NCBI GenBank assembly: GCA_964625525.1
Contig: CAZVEE010000105.1
Location: forward strand, 1-10,816
Reading direction: 5' to 3'
Source: CAZVEE01 sp964625525
GTDB taxonomy: Bacteria > Pseudomonadota > Alphaproteobacteria > JAJFIK01
Length of the DNA stretch: 10,816 nucleotides
Numbering within the stretch: the stretch's first letter is position 1; each line of letters begins with the position of its first letter. Positions 1 to 5,886 of this stretch are shown here, piece by piece. The position numbers and the translations under genes were made by a program. The notes below the pieces were generated by a model. It searched no databases and was not told the origin of the DNA. It saw nothing but the letters and a program-made list of their open reading frames with translations.

Positions 1-90
1 TACAAGGACACCGCCGGCCCGGCCGTGAACCCGATGATCAAGATCACGAACATCGTGGCATTGCTGCTGATTGCCACTTTGGCGGGATGA
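1..90 (+). CDS. hppA: Membrane-bound H+-translocating pyrophosphatase, C-terminal end only
   Basis: Only the last 29 codons are in the window; the gene begins upstream. The peptide starts YKDTAGPAVNPMIKITNIVA and continues with a short hydrophobic stretch to a TGA stop. The segment KDTAGPAVNPMIKI followed by a final membrane helix is the typical C-terminus of membrane-integral pyrophosphatases, which couple hydrolysis of pyrophosphate to proton (or sodium) pumping across the inner membrane. The family normally has about 700 residues and 16 membrane helices; here only the last helix is visible, so ion specificity cannot be judged. A strong intrinsic terminator begins 28 bases after the stop, so this is the end of its transcript. 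The identification rests on a short but distinctive tail. Confidence 0.88.
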   Translation, partial: YKDTAGPAVNPMIKITNIVALLLIATLAG

Positions 91-118
91 CGCGGCGCGC
101 CTAAAGCCAAAAAGGGAA

Positions 119-153
119 GGGCCTCGCCGGATCGGCGGGGCCCAATCCTTTTT
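119..153 (+). terminator. Intrinsic terminator of the pyrophosphatase gene
   Basis: An 11-bp stem (119-129 pairing with 133-143, one T-G pair, loop GAT) is followed by AATCC and a T5 run at 149-153. It lies 28 bases beyond the TGA of the pyrophosphatase gene and is a textbook Rho-independent terminator. Confidence 0.9.
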
Positions 154-232
154 GAACGGCCTGGAACGGAAAACCCGGCGGTTCGCAAGCGAAGAAATCC
201 CGGAATGGGATCATTTAGGCAAGATTATTCCG

Positions 233-260
233 TTGCATATCGTTACACGCCAGTTAGATT
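233..260 (+). promoter_or_regulatory. Candidate sigma70-type promoter for the 127-aa protein
   Basis: TTGCAT at 233-238 and TAGATT at 255-260 are separated by 16 bases. They match the -35 and -10 consensus at 3/6 and 4/6 positions, in a locally AT-rich stretch between the upstream terminator and the ribosome binding site at 279-285. The position is right, because this gene needs its own promoter after the terminator at 119-153, but the match is only moderate. Confidence 0.3.
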
Positions 261-288
261 AACCCCTGGCGAACAAACGGAGGGGTTC

Positions 289-672
289 ATGCGGGCGAGC
301 GCGTTGCTGGGTTGGGCGATTTTTGCGGCGGTTGTCTACCTTGTTTATTCCATGCGAGTAGAAGTTGACCCGCAGCAAGAGGCGCTGCAACGCACTGTAG
401 ATATGGTGCGTGCGGAATATCCGGGTGCGCAGCTTCTTCATCAGGCCGCTGTGCCTGTTCATCGCGGCACCGGTAATGCGGCGGCCGTGGTTTTCTTCTC
501 TGAGGCCGGTGCGGGGCAGCAGCGCAGTGTCTACGTGGATTACTCCGTGTACTGCGAAGATCCCAAGCCATCTTGCCTGGTGCGTGGCAAGACCGTGTGG
601 GATTACGATGATCCCCAGTTCATTGCCGAGGCGACCTCGAACGGACGCCAGCAAGTGGCCACAAGCTACTAA
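289..672 (+). CDS. Hypothetical membrane-anchored protein, 127 aa
   Basis: I do not recognise the family. The ATG at 289 is preferred over an in-frame start at 205 because a strong ribosome binding site (GGAGGGG) lies just upstream and the protein then opens with a membrane segment. Residues 4-21 (about SALLGWAIFAAVVYLVYS) are hydrophobic, followed by R23 and a soluble domain, so it is probably a single-pass protein with most of its mass in the periplasm or an uncleaved signal anchor. The soluble part contains a closely spaced cysteine pair (CEDPKPSC) that could form a disulfide, and a Tyr/Asp-rich C-terminal half. It is transcribed alone, between two intrinsic terminators. Its base composition is visibly less GC-rich than its neighbours. 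Function is unknown; a lineage-specific envelope protein is the safest description. Confidence 0.72.
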   Translation: MRASALLGWAIFAAVVYLVYSMRVEVDPQQEALQRTVDMVRAEYPGAQLLHQAAVPVHRGTGNAAAVVFFSEAGAGQQRSVYVDYSVYCEDPKPSCLVRGKTVWDYDDPQFIAEATSNGRQQVATSY

Positions 673-692
673 GCAATCAATTTCGGTTAAGC

Positions 693-724
693 AAAACCCC
701 CGCACAGACGCTGCGGGGGTTTTT
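693..724 (+). terminator. Intrinsic terminator after the 127-aa protein
   Basis: The arms ACCCCCGCA (696-704) and TGCGGGGGT (712-720) pair perfectly around a 7-base loop. They are flanked by AAA on the left and TTTT on the right, which extends the pairing and gives a T tract. It lies 21 bases after the stop at 672. The flanking A run means it could also work against transcripts arriving from the right. Confidence 0.88.
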
Positions 725-915
725 GCGTGAGAGAGCAGCTTGTTTGTCATGCGCAGAGCGGGGCCAAGCGCTTGGCGGGGCCGCGCCAGAGCGGTCTTGA
801 GAGCGGTGTCGCCAGATCAGAGCCACTCGAGCCGCGGGATGCGGTGATCCTGCGGTTGCCCCCCCGGTTGCCGATGATCCCAAGAAATGAAGATCCCAAA
901 AAACGGATGGCACAA
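725..915. other. Gene-free spacer between convergent terminators
   Basis: About 190 bases lie between the terminators of the 127-aa gene and of bamE. Open frames here lack family resemblance and a ribosome binding site. The only clear structure is a perfect 14-bp palindrome (GCCAAGCGCTTGGC, 763-776) and a short direct repeat CGGTTGCC at 853-860 and 865-872. Confidence 0.5.
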
Positions 916-946
916 AAAAACACCGGGCGCGGGGCCCGGTGTTTTT
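916..946 (-). terminator. Intrinsic terminator of bamE (works in both directions by sequence)
   Basis: CACCGGGC (921-928) pairs perfectly with GCCCGGTG (934-941) around a GCGGG loop. It is flanked by an A run on the left and T5 on the right, so read on the minus strand it has a T run after the stem. It begins 25 bases beyond the bamE stop. Confidence 0.88.
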
Positions 947-970
947 GATCCGTATGCGGTGCGGTCGCCC

Positions 971-1540
971 TTAGCGCACCGGAGGACCTCCAGGACCGCC
1001 AGGTCCTCCCGGACCGCCCTGGCCGCCGCCGGCCGGGCCCGGCAGACCCCGGCCCACATTGCCGAACATCTGTTCCAGGAACGTCAACTCGCGGCCCCGG
1101 GTCGGTGTCTCGCGACCGGAATAATTCACGATGCGCCCGTCCTTGATGTCATAGCGGTCGATGGCGTTGAGCGTGCCGCGTTCATCAAAGCGCAGAGCCA
1201 GGATCTTGCGGTCCGTGGTCTCGGTGTCGAGGAAGGCCAGGGTCTCCCGTGTGGAGGAGATATAATACCAAGTGTTTGGATCGAACGTCGCCATGCTGGA
1301 TGGGGTGCCCAGGCTTTCGGCCACGCTGGCGCGGGTGGTCACGCCCACCTGCAACGCATCCACCTTTTCCTGATCGGGCACAAAGCCATGCTTGCTGACG
1401 ACCGGGCGCAGCATCTTGCCGCCGCAGGCCGTCAGGCCCAGCAGGACCGCGACCATCGCCACACGACTGACGGTACCCGCCAGGCTGCGCGCGCGCCGCG
1501 CGCCGGTTGCACGGGGGCCATGTCCAGAAAGCCGGATCAT
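971..1540 (-). CDS. bamE: Outer membrane protein assembly factor BamE (SmpA/OmlA lipoprotein)
   Basis: BamE is a small lipoprotein of the BAM complex, which folds beta-barrel proteins into the outer membrane. The 189-residue product has an Arg-rich N-terminus, a hydrophobic segment and a lipobox LTAC with the lipidated Cys at residue 39. The SmpA/OmlA fold follows: VDALQVGVTTRASVAESLGT, then NTWYYISSTRE and ILALRFDERGTLNAID, typical of the family. FLEQMFGNVGR near residues 153-163 is a frequent alphaproteobacterial end motif. The last 22 or so residues are an unusual Gly/Pro-rich tail. The ATG at 1540 is preceded on the minus strand by GAGGAG at a good distance, which supports this start although the n-region before the lipobox is long (Met29 is the alternative). 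It is divergent from the CBP3-like gene. Confidence 0.9.
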   Translation of the reverse strand: MIRLSGHGPRATGARRARSLAGTVSRVAMVAVLLGLTACGGKMLRPVVSKHGFVPDQEKVDALQVGVTTRASVAESLGTPSSMATFDPNTWYYISSTRETLAFLDTETTDRKILALRFDERGTLNAIDRYDIKDGRIVNYSGRETPTRGRELTFLEQMFGNVGRGLPGPAGGGQGGPGGPGGPGGPPVR

Positions 1541-1576
1541 GCTATCTCCTCAAGACTACTGGTCGTCATCCCATCC

Positions 1577-1600
1577 GGGAGCCTTCACCATGAGGCTCCC
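1577..1600 (-). repeat. 8-bp inverted repeat in the bamE leader
   Basis: GGGAGCCT (1577-1584) and AGGCTCCC (1593-1600) form a perfect 8-bp dyad with an 8-base spacer, 37-60 bases upstream of the bamE start codon. It has no following T run, so it is not a standard terminator. It could be an mRNA leader hairpin or a protein-binding dyad; the sequence alone does not decide. Confidence 0.5.
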
Positions 1601-1666
1601 CACGGGCCGCGTCCGTCCGGGCGAGCGCAAGAGGCCCGGAGAAGCGGCGGTCAGCCGCGCCGGTCT

Positions 1667-1700
1667 TTGTGGCCGCCTGATAATACCACGTACTATAAAC
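1667..1700. promoter_or_regulatory. Probable promoter island of the bamE / CBP3 divergent region
   Basis: A short AT-rich island (TAATACCACGTACTATAAAC, 1681-1700) stands out in otherwise GC-rich DNA between the divergent genes. Forward: TTGTGG at 1667 and TACTAT at 1691 are 18 bases apart. Reverse: the complement reads TATTAT, a good -10 match, but I see no convincing -35 for it. Exact start sites cannot be assigned. Confidence 0.35.
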
Positions 1701-1734
1701 GAGGGCAGTGGATTCGCGAAGGGGAACAAGGCTC

Positions 1735-2307
1735 ATGGTCTTCAGCAGTTGGTTTGGCGCCTCGGACACCCAGGCTACGGCGGATCGGTTGTTCGCGGCG
1801 ATCGTCGAACAGGCGCGCCAGCCGGCCTTTTATACCGGGGGCCAGGTGGCGGACACGGTGGACGGGCGCTTTGATATGATCGTGCTGCACCTGGTGCTGG
1901 TGCTGCGCCGCCTGAAAGGCGCGCCGCACAAGGCTTTGGGGCAACGTGTCTTCGATACCTTCTTCGGCAACATGGACGATTCTCTGCGCGAAATGGGCGT
2001 AGGCGATCTGGCGGTACCCAAACGCATTCAGACCATGTCTGAGGCGGTCTATGGGCGCATCGACGCCTATGAAAAGGGATTTGCGGCCGGCGAGGCGGCG
2101 CTGGCGGCGGCGCTGACGCGCAATGTCTATCGCGACGAGGGGCAAACCCGGCCCGAGGCGCAAACGCTCGCGCGCTACATGCATGCCCAAGATGCGCGGC
2201 TGTCGGAGATGGATGATGCGGCGCTGCTGGCGGCGCGGGCGGTGTTCGGCACGGCGCCGAGCTTTACCGCAGCGACGCCGGCTGCGCGTGCTGGAGACGC
2301 AGTATGA
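1735..2307 (+). CDS. Ubiquinol-cytochrome c chaperone, CBP3 family
   Basis: This 190-residue protein belongs to the CBP3/UQCC1 (ubiquinol-cytochrome c chaperone) family. In mitochondria its members assist synthesis and assembly of cytochrome b of the bc1 complex; the bacterial homologues are presumed to act in bc1 assembly but are little studied. Supporting signatures are DGRFDMIVLHLVLVLRRLK (residues 43-61) and FDTFFGNMDDSLREMGVGDL followed by VPKRIQTMSEAVYGRIDAY (73-112), which are characteristic of the family. I chose the ATG at 1735, giving MVFSSWFG, because an AAGGGG ribosome binding site lies about 10 bases upstream; an in-frame GTG at 1708 would add nine residues with no family support. 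Its last four bases overlap the start of the DUF177 gene (ATGA), implying translational coupling. It is soluble, with no signal peptide seen. Confidence 0.9.
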   Translation: MVFSSWFGASDTQATADRLFAAIVEQARQPAFYTGGQVADTVDGRFDMIVLHLVLVLRRLKGAPHKALGQRVFDTFFGNMDDSLREMGVGDLAVPKRIQTMSEAVYGRIDAYEKGFAAGEAALAAALTRNVYRDEGQTRPEAQTLARYMHAQDARLSEMDDAALLAARAVFGTAPSFTAATPAARAGDAV

Positions 2308-2864
2308 CGGCCGCGCCGGAATTCTCTCGTCCCTTTCAAGTGGAAGCGTTGCGCTCGGGCGAGACCCGCACGGTCACGCTGACGGCCGAGGCGGGCGAGC
2401 GGGCAGCGCTGGCGCGACGCTTTGGGGTGCTTGGTATCGAACACCTGGAAGGGCGGGTCACCGTGGCGCGCGCCGGCAAGGGCGGGCGGTTGACTGGCCA
2501 GTTGGAGGCGCAGCTCACCCAGGCCTGCACTGTGACGGTGGAGCCGGTGGCGAGCGTCGTCAGGGCGGCGCTGGGGATTGATCTGGTCCCGGCCAGTGAC
2601 GCGCCGGCTGCCGAAGGGGCCGACGCGCTGGCGGGGGATGAGGACGAGCCGGATGTGGAGCCGCTCGATGAGGGTGGCGCGGTGGATCTGGGTGAGCTTC
2701 TGGCCCAGACCCTGAGCCTGCACATTCCCGAATATCCGCGGGCGCCTGGCGCAGCCTGGGAGGATCAGGAGTTCACGCCCGAAGGGCCGCGCCCGTCCGG
2801 CGAGGGCAAAGAGAATCCCTTTGCCCAACTCGCGGCCTTGCGCCCGCGCAAGGACCAGGCCTAG
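2304..2864 (+). CDS. DUF177 / YceD family protein
   Basis: A 186-residue acidic protein of the DUF177 (YceD) family. Family hallmarks are visible: a central strand region ending LTQACTVTVEPV (residues 71-82, Cys75), an acidic middle section (GDEDEPDVEPLDEGG, 111-125), DLGELLAQTLSLHIPEYPR (128-146), and a C-terminal NPFAQLAALRP. Family members in other bacteria and in chloroplasts have been linked to 23S rRNA accumulation and are encoded next to rpmF, as here. The usual family carries two or more Cys residues in the central region; only one is visible here. The ATG overlaps the stop of the CBP3-like gene by four bases, so the two are cotranscribed. rpmF is 311 bases downstream, an unusually long spacer for this gene pair. 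Confidence 0.88.
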   Translation: MTAAPEFSRPFQVEALRSGETRTVTLTAEAGERAALARRFGVLGIEHLEGRVTVARAGKGGRLTGQLEAQLTQACTVTVEPVASVVRAALGIDLVPASDAPAAEGADALAGDEDEPDVEPLDEGGAVDLGELLAQTLSLHIPEYPRAPGAAWEDQEFTPEGPRPSGEGKENPFAQLAALRPRKDQA

Positions 2865-2944
2865 GGCGGCGAGGACGGGACCGGACACAACCGTGTGCCG
2901 CTGCTCTTGTATCCCGGCGCTAAATCAGTATTGTCCAGCCGATG

Positions 2945-2974
2945 GGCTGCCTCGACGCGGCCAGTGTGTTTTTT
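2945..2974 (+). terminator. Weak terminator-like hairpin after the DUF177 gene
   Basis: GGCTGC (2945-2950) pairs with GCGGCC (2957-2962), with one T-G pair and a 6-base loop. A T6 run follows at 2969-2974, six bases beyond the stem. The stem is short and the T run is displaced, so it may be a partial terminator or attenuator between the DUF177 gene and rpmF. Confidence 0.35.
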
Positions 2975-3086
2975 ACCATTCTTCAGGACGGCTATGGAAA
3001 CGGGGCTCTGGATGCCGGGGCCGTGCGGTGGGGCCACTGTCTCGCCCGTCTCCATTGTTGGCCGTTCTGCCGGGCGTCCGCCCCCT

Positions 3087-3137
3087 GCGATGGACCGATT
3101 GCGATGGACCGATTGCGTGGACCGATTGCAATGGACC
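3087..3137 (+). repeat. 14-bp tandem repeat upstream of rpmF
   Basis: The unit GCGATGGACCGATT occurs at 3087-3100 and identically at 3101-3114. A 13-base copy lacking one A follows at 3115-3127, and a partial copy (GCAATGGACC) at 3128-3137. It ends 38 bases before the rpmF start codon, in the leader of the rpmF-plsX-fabH genes. Confidence 0.85.
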
Positions 3138-3175
3138 TTGCGAGGCCGGGCCGCTGTGATGTCGGAGACTGAGTG

Positions 3176-3361
3176 ATGGCTGTACCCAAGCGTAAAGTGA
3201 CCCGGGCCAAGCGCAATATGCGCCGCGCCCACGACGCCCTGACGCCGAAGGCGTATAATGAATGTTCTAATTGCGGCGAGCTGAAGCGCCCGCACCATGT
3301 GTGTCCGGCCTGTGGCCACTATGATAATCGCGAAGTGATGGTCACCGAGGCCAGCGCGTGA
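3176..3361 (+). CDS. rpmF: 50S ribosomal protein L32
   Basis: Ribosomal protein L32 of the large subunit, 61 residues. The N-terminus MAVPKRKVTRAKRNMRRAHD and the tail are typical of the bacterial protein. Four cysteines in two pairs (C30-x-x-C33 and C43-x-x-C46) form the zinc ribbon, so this is the zinc-binding (C+) form. The ATG at 3176 is chosen because it gives the conserved MAVPK start and follows GGAG at 3163-3166; an in-frame GTG directly before it would only add an extra Met. plsX and fabH follow, as in many bacteria, linking ribosome production with lipid synthesis. The start codon is preceded by CTGAGTG, the same heptamer found before ihfA. Confidence 0.97.
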   Translation: MAVPKRKVTRAKRNMRRAHDALTPKAYNECSNCGELKRPHHVCPACGHYDNREVMVTEASA

Positions 3362-3540
3362 CACTCTGACGGCGCGGCACGGTCCGGGGACTGAGATAGC
3401 GACCGGCACTGGGCCGCGACGGGCCCGTGCGTGTGGGGCGCGCGGTGCCAAGCGAGAACGGCAAAAGAAGCGGCTGGAGACAGCGGCGGGGCGCCCACCG
3501 CCTACGCCGCCGGCCGGTCGGGATGGAGAGGAGACACGGT

Positions 3541-4611
3541 TTGTCCCGTGATCGGGTGGTTTCGGTCGACGCCATGGGCGGGGACCACGCTCCGGAGATC
3601 GAGATTGCCGGTCTCGACCAATCCCTTATCCGCAATCCGGATACCCGTTTTCTCCTATTCGGCGACGAAGCCCAACTCAAACCGCTGGTGGACGGCTATC
3701 CGCGCGTGAAAGCGGCGAGCGAGCTGCGCCATACGCCTGAGCGTGTGGCCATGGACGCCAAGCCCAGCCAAGTGGTGCGCCGCGGCCAGAACACCAGCAT
3801 GGGACTGGCCATCAATGCGGTGAAGACGGGTGAAGCCTCGTCCGTTATTTCCGCCGGCAATACCGGCGCGTTGATGGCCATGGCCAAGCTACAATTGCGC
3901 ATGCTTGGGGATATCTCCCGCCCGGCCATCGCCGCCATCTGGCCAACGGCGCGCGGGGAAAGCGTGGTGCTCGATGTGGGCGCCAATGTGGACAGCGATG
4001 CGCGGGATCTGGTGCATTTCGCGATCATGGGGGAAGCCTATGCGCGTACCGTTCTGGGCGTGCAAAAACCGTCCGTGGCGCTTTTGAATGTGGGCTCGGA
4101 AGCCCTGAAAGGCACTGCCAGCGTGCGCGAGGCCGATGACCTGCTGCGCCAGCTCGATCTGGGTCTTGATTATCGGGGCTATGTGGAAGGCAACGATATC
4201 GGTGCGGGTGCGGTGGATGTGGTGGTGACTGACGGCTTCACCGGCAATGTGGCACTGAAGACGGCAGAGGGGACGGCGCGCCAGATCGGTGACTATCTGC
4301 GCGCGGCCATGAGCCGGTCGTTTTTCTCTCGGCTCGGCTACCTGATCGCCAGTGGGGCCTTTGCCACGCTGCGCGTGCGCCTGGATCCGCGCCGGGTGAA
4401 TGGCGGCGTGTTTCTGGGGCTGAATGGGGTGGTGGTCAAAAGCCATGGCGGCACCGATGCCCTCGGCTTTGCCAGTGCGTTGGACTTGGCCATCGATATG
4501 GGCCGCAGTACGTTCACCCGCGATATCGAGGCCGCGACCGCAGGGCTGGGCGCGTCATTGAAGGGCAAACCCGGCGGGGGGCCGAGCCATGAAGGAGACA
4601 GCACCCCGTGA
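3541..4611 (+). CDS. plsX: Phosphate acyltransferase PlsX
   Basis: PlsX converts acyl-ACP to acyl-phosphate, the acyl donor for PlsY in phosphatidic acid synthesis; it is a peripheral inner-membrane enzyme. Conserved blocks are visible: DAMGGDHAP (residues 10-18 from this start), SAGNTGALMA, LDVGANVD, LLNVGSEALKG and VVTDGFTGNVALKT, ending with the GVVVKSHGGTDALGF block. I prefer the TTG at 3541. It has AGAGGAG about eight bases upstream, places the conserved DAMGGDHAP close to the N-terminus, and yields 356 residues, the same length as E. coli PlsX. Alternative in-frame starts are ATG 3523 (no ribosome binding site seen) and one at 3427, which would add an Arg-rich extension with no family support. 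The stop overlaps the fabH GTG by four bases (GTGA). Confidence 0.95.
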   Translation: MSRDRVVSVDAMGGDHAPEIEIAGLDQSLIRNPDTRFLLFGDEAQLKPLVDGYPRVKAASELRHTPERVAMDAKPSQVVRRGQNTSMGLAINAVKTGEASSVISAGNTGALMAMAKLQLRMLGDISRPAIAAIWPTARGESVVLDVGANVDSDARDLVHFAIMGEAYARTVLGVQKPSVALLNVGSEALKGTASVREADDLLRQLDLGLDYRGYVEGNDIGAGAVDVVVTDGFTGNVALKTAEGTARQIGDYLRAAMSRSFFSRLGYLIASGAFATLRVRLDPRRVNGGVFLGLNGVVVKSHGGTDALGFASALDLAIDMGRSTFTRDIEAATAGLGASLKGKPGGGPSHEGDSTP

Positions 4612-5609
4612 CCGCGTCTCACACTCTAAAAAACACTGTTCCGCGCTCCATTGTCACCGGTTGTGGCGCTTATCTGCCGGCCAAGGTGCTCACCAATGCC
4701 GACTTGGCCAAGCTGGTGGATACGAGCGATGAGTGGATCATCGAGCGCACCGGCATTCGCGAACGCCATGTGGCGGCGGAGGGGGAGAAGACCTCCGACC
4801 TGGCCATCGAAGCGGCGCGCCGGGCCCTCGCCCATGCGGGGACCGACGCTCAGGATATCGACCTGATCGTCATGGCGACGGCGACGCCTGATCATACCTT
4901 TCCCGCCACCGCGACCCATGTGCAGGCGGCCCTGGGCATTCATCATGGCGCGGCCTTTGACGTGCAGGCGGTGTGCTCGGGCTTTGTCTATGCCATGACC
5001 GTGGCCGATAGCCTGCTGCGCGCTGGCCAGTTCCAGCGGGCGCTGGTGATCGGCGCGGAGACCTTCTCGCGTATTCTGGATTGGAGCGACCGCACCACCT
5101 GCGGCCTTTTCGGCGACGGTGCCGGGGCTGTGGTGCTGGAGGCGGGCACGGGCGATGGCAGCATGGCCGATCGCGGCGTGCTGGCGAGCCATTTGCGCTC
5201 CGATGGGCGCCATTGCCAACTGCTGTATGTGGATGGGGGGCCATCCTCTACCCAGACGGTCGGGCATTTGCGCATGCAGGGGCGCGAAGTGTTCCGCCAT
5301 GCGGTGGTCAACATCGCCGAGGCGATCGAGGCCTCGCTGGAGCATGCGGGGGTCGGTGTCGATGAGGTCGCTTGGTTCGTACCCCATCAGGCCAATCAGC
5401 GTATTCTCGATGCGACCGCCAAGCGGTTGAAAATTCCCGCTGAACGGGTGATCACCACTGTTGCTAAACATGGCAATACCTCTGCGGCGTCGGTCCCCTT
5501 AGCGTTGAGCGAGGCGGTGGAGGACGGCCGCATTCAGCGCGGTGATCTGGTGATGCTGGAGGCCATGGGCGGCGGTTTCACCTGGGGCTCAGTGTTGGTG
5601 CGCTGGTAA
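4608..5609 (+). CDS. fabH: 3-oxoacyl-ACP synthase III (KAS III)
   Basis: FabH condenses acetyl-CoA (or another short acyl-CoA) with malonyl-ACP, the initiating step of type II fatty acid synthesis in the cytoplasm. The catalytic triad is intact: Cys123 in AVCSGF, His260 in VPHQANQRI and Asn290 in KHGNTSAASVPLAL. Other family blocks are TSDEWIIERTGIRERH (39-54) and the glycine-rich end MLEAMGGGFTWGS (316-328). At 333 residues it is slightly longer than the E. coli enzyme because of a short N-terminal extension. The start is GTG 4608, overlapping the plsX stop, with GAAGGAG at 4590-4596; no better ATG is available in frame. Together with plsX it forms a tightly coupled pair, so phospholipid and fatty-acid initiation are co-expressed. 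Confidence 0.97.
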   Translation: MTASHTLKNTVPRSIVTGCGAYLPAKVLTNADLAKLVDTSDEWIIERTGIRERHVAAEGEKTSDLAIEAARRALAHAGTDAQDIDLIVMATATPDHTFPATATHVQAALGIHHGAAFDVQAVCSGFVYAMTVADSLLRAGQFQRALVIGAETFSRILDWSDRTTCGLFGDGAGAVVLEAGTGDGSMADRGVLASHLRSDGRHCQLLYVDGGPSSTQTVGHLRMQGREVFRHAVVNIAEAIEASLEHAGVGVDEVAWFVPHQANQRILDATAKRLKIPAERVITTVAKHGNTSAASVPLALSEAVEDGRIQRGDLVMLEAMGGGFTWGSVLVRW

Positions 5610-5619
5610 CGCGCGATGC

Positions 5620-5676
5620 GGGTAGCCCTTTTGGGACAAGGGTGACCCTTTTGAAACAGGCGGCGTTCCAAAAGGA
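5620..5676 (+). repeat. Tandem 20-bp repeat with GGG-n3-CCC-TTTT mini-hairpins after fabH
   Basis: Two adjacent related 20-mers, at 5620-5639 and 5640-5659, differ at a few positions. Each contains GGG-three bases-CCC-TTTT, a tiny hairpin with a T run. A third, inverted copy of the core (GTTCCAAAAGGA, 5665-5676) can pair with CCCTTTTGGGAC of the first unit. This may contribute to fabH transcript termination or 3'-end stability; it is not a standard terminator. Confidence 0.5.
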
Positions 5677-5721
5677 TACGCGCCTCCCTCGATTGGGACA
5701 CATCTGAACGAGCGTCGGTCT

Positions 5722-5750
5722 GGTCTTCGAGACTTCGGGTGCCTTTTTTT
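5722..5750 (+). terminator. Weak terminator candidate between fabH and ihfA
   Basis: A short stem (GGTCT at 5722-5726 with AGACT at 5730-5734, three-base loop TCG) is followed nine bases later by a T7 run at 5744-5750. The T run is clear but the stem is short and badly placed. Confidence 0.22.
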
Positions 5751-5783
5751 GTACTTATCTTTGCCGCACTTTGAGCGCACCAA

Positions 5784-5812
5784 TTAAGTCTCTCAAATTG
5801 TTAAGCTATTCT
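5784..5812 (+). promoter_or_regulatory. Candidate promoter for ihfA
   Basis: The stretch 5744-5820 is AT-rich compared with the rest of the window and lies upstream of ihfA. Within it, TTAAGT (5784-5789) and TATTCT (5807-5812) are 17 bases apart and match the -35 and -10 consensus at 3/6 and 4/6 positions. The correct position is uncertain; the region as a whole is the more reliable call. Confidence 0.28.
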
Positions 5813-5886
5813 GGATATGCCTTGTATTGACCCTCGCCATGGCCATCCTTACCGTGCCGTTGGGTATGTGCGCAGGAGGCTGAGTG

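Larger units (their letters stand above)
2865..3175. other. 311-base gene-free spacer before rpmF
   Basis: No supported protein gene lies here. An open frame running from GTG 2895 to a stop overlapping the rpmF ATG has no family resemblance and is crossed by a repeat whose unit is not a multiple of three. The stretch contains a weak terminator-like hairpin (2945-2974), a 14-bp tandem repeat (3087-3137) and the rpmF ribosome binding site (GGAG at 3163-3166). A promoter for rpmF may lie here: TTGTAT at 2907-2912 with TATTGT at 2929-2934 is a weak candidate. Confidence 0.5.

Noticed and set aside
887..1879. Long + strand frame across bamE
   Set aside because: It is antisense to a well-supported bamE with lipobox and terminator; its sequence is Arg/His/Ala-rich as expected of a shadow frame.
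3087..3137. CRISPR-like or iteron array
   Set aside because: Units are 14 bp and contiguous with no spacers; there are no cas genes or replication initiator nearby.
2895..3176. A 93-codon frame whose stop overlaps the rpmF ATG, suggesting a coupled small gene
   Set aside because: No family resemblance, a GTG start without a clear ribosome binding site, and a 14-bp repeat that would shift the encoded motif in each copy. Likely chance open frame in GC-rich DNA.
2861..3451. Minus-strand frame of 196 codons over rpmF and its leader
   Set aside because: Overlaps the conserved L32 gene entirely and resembles no family.
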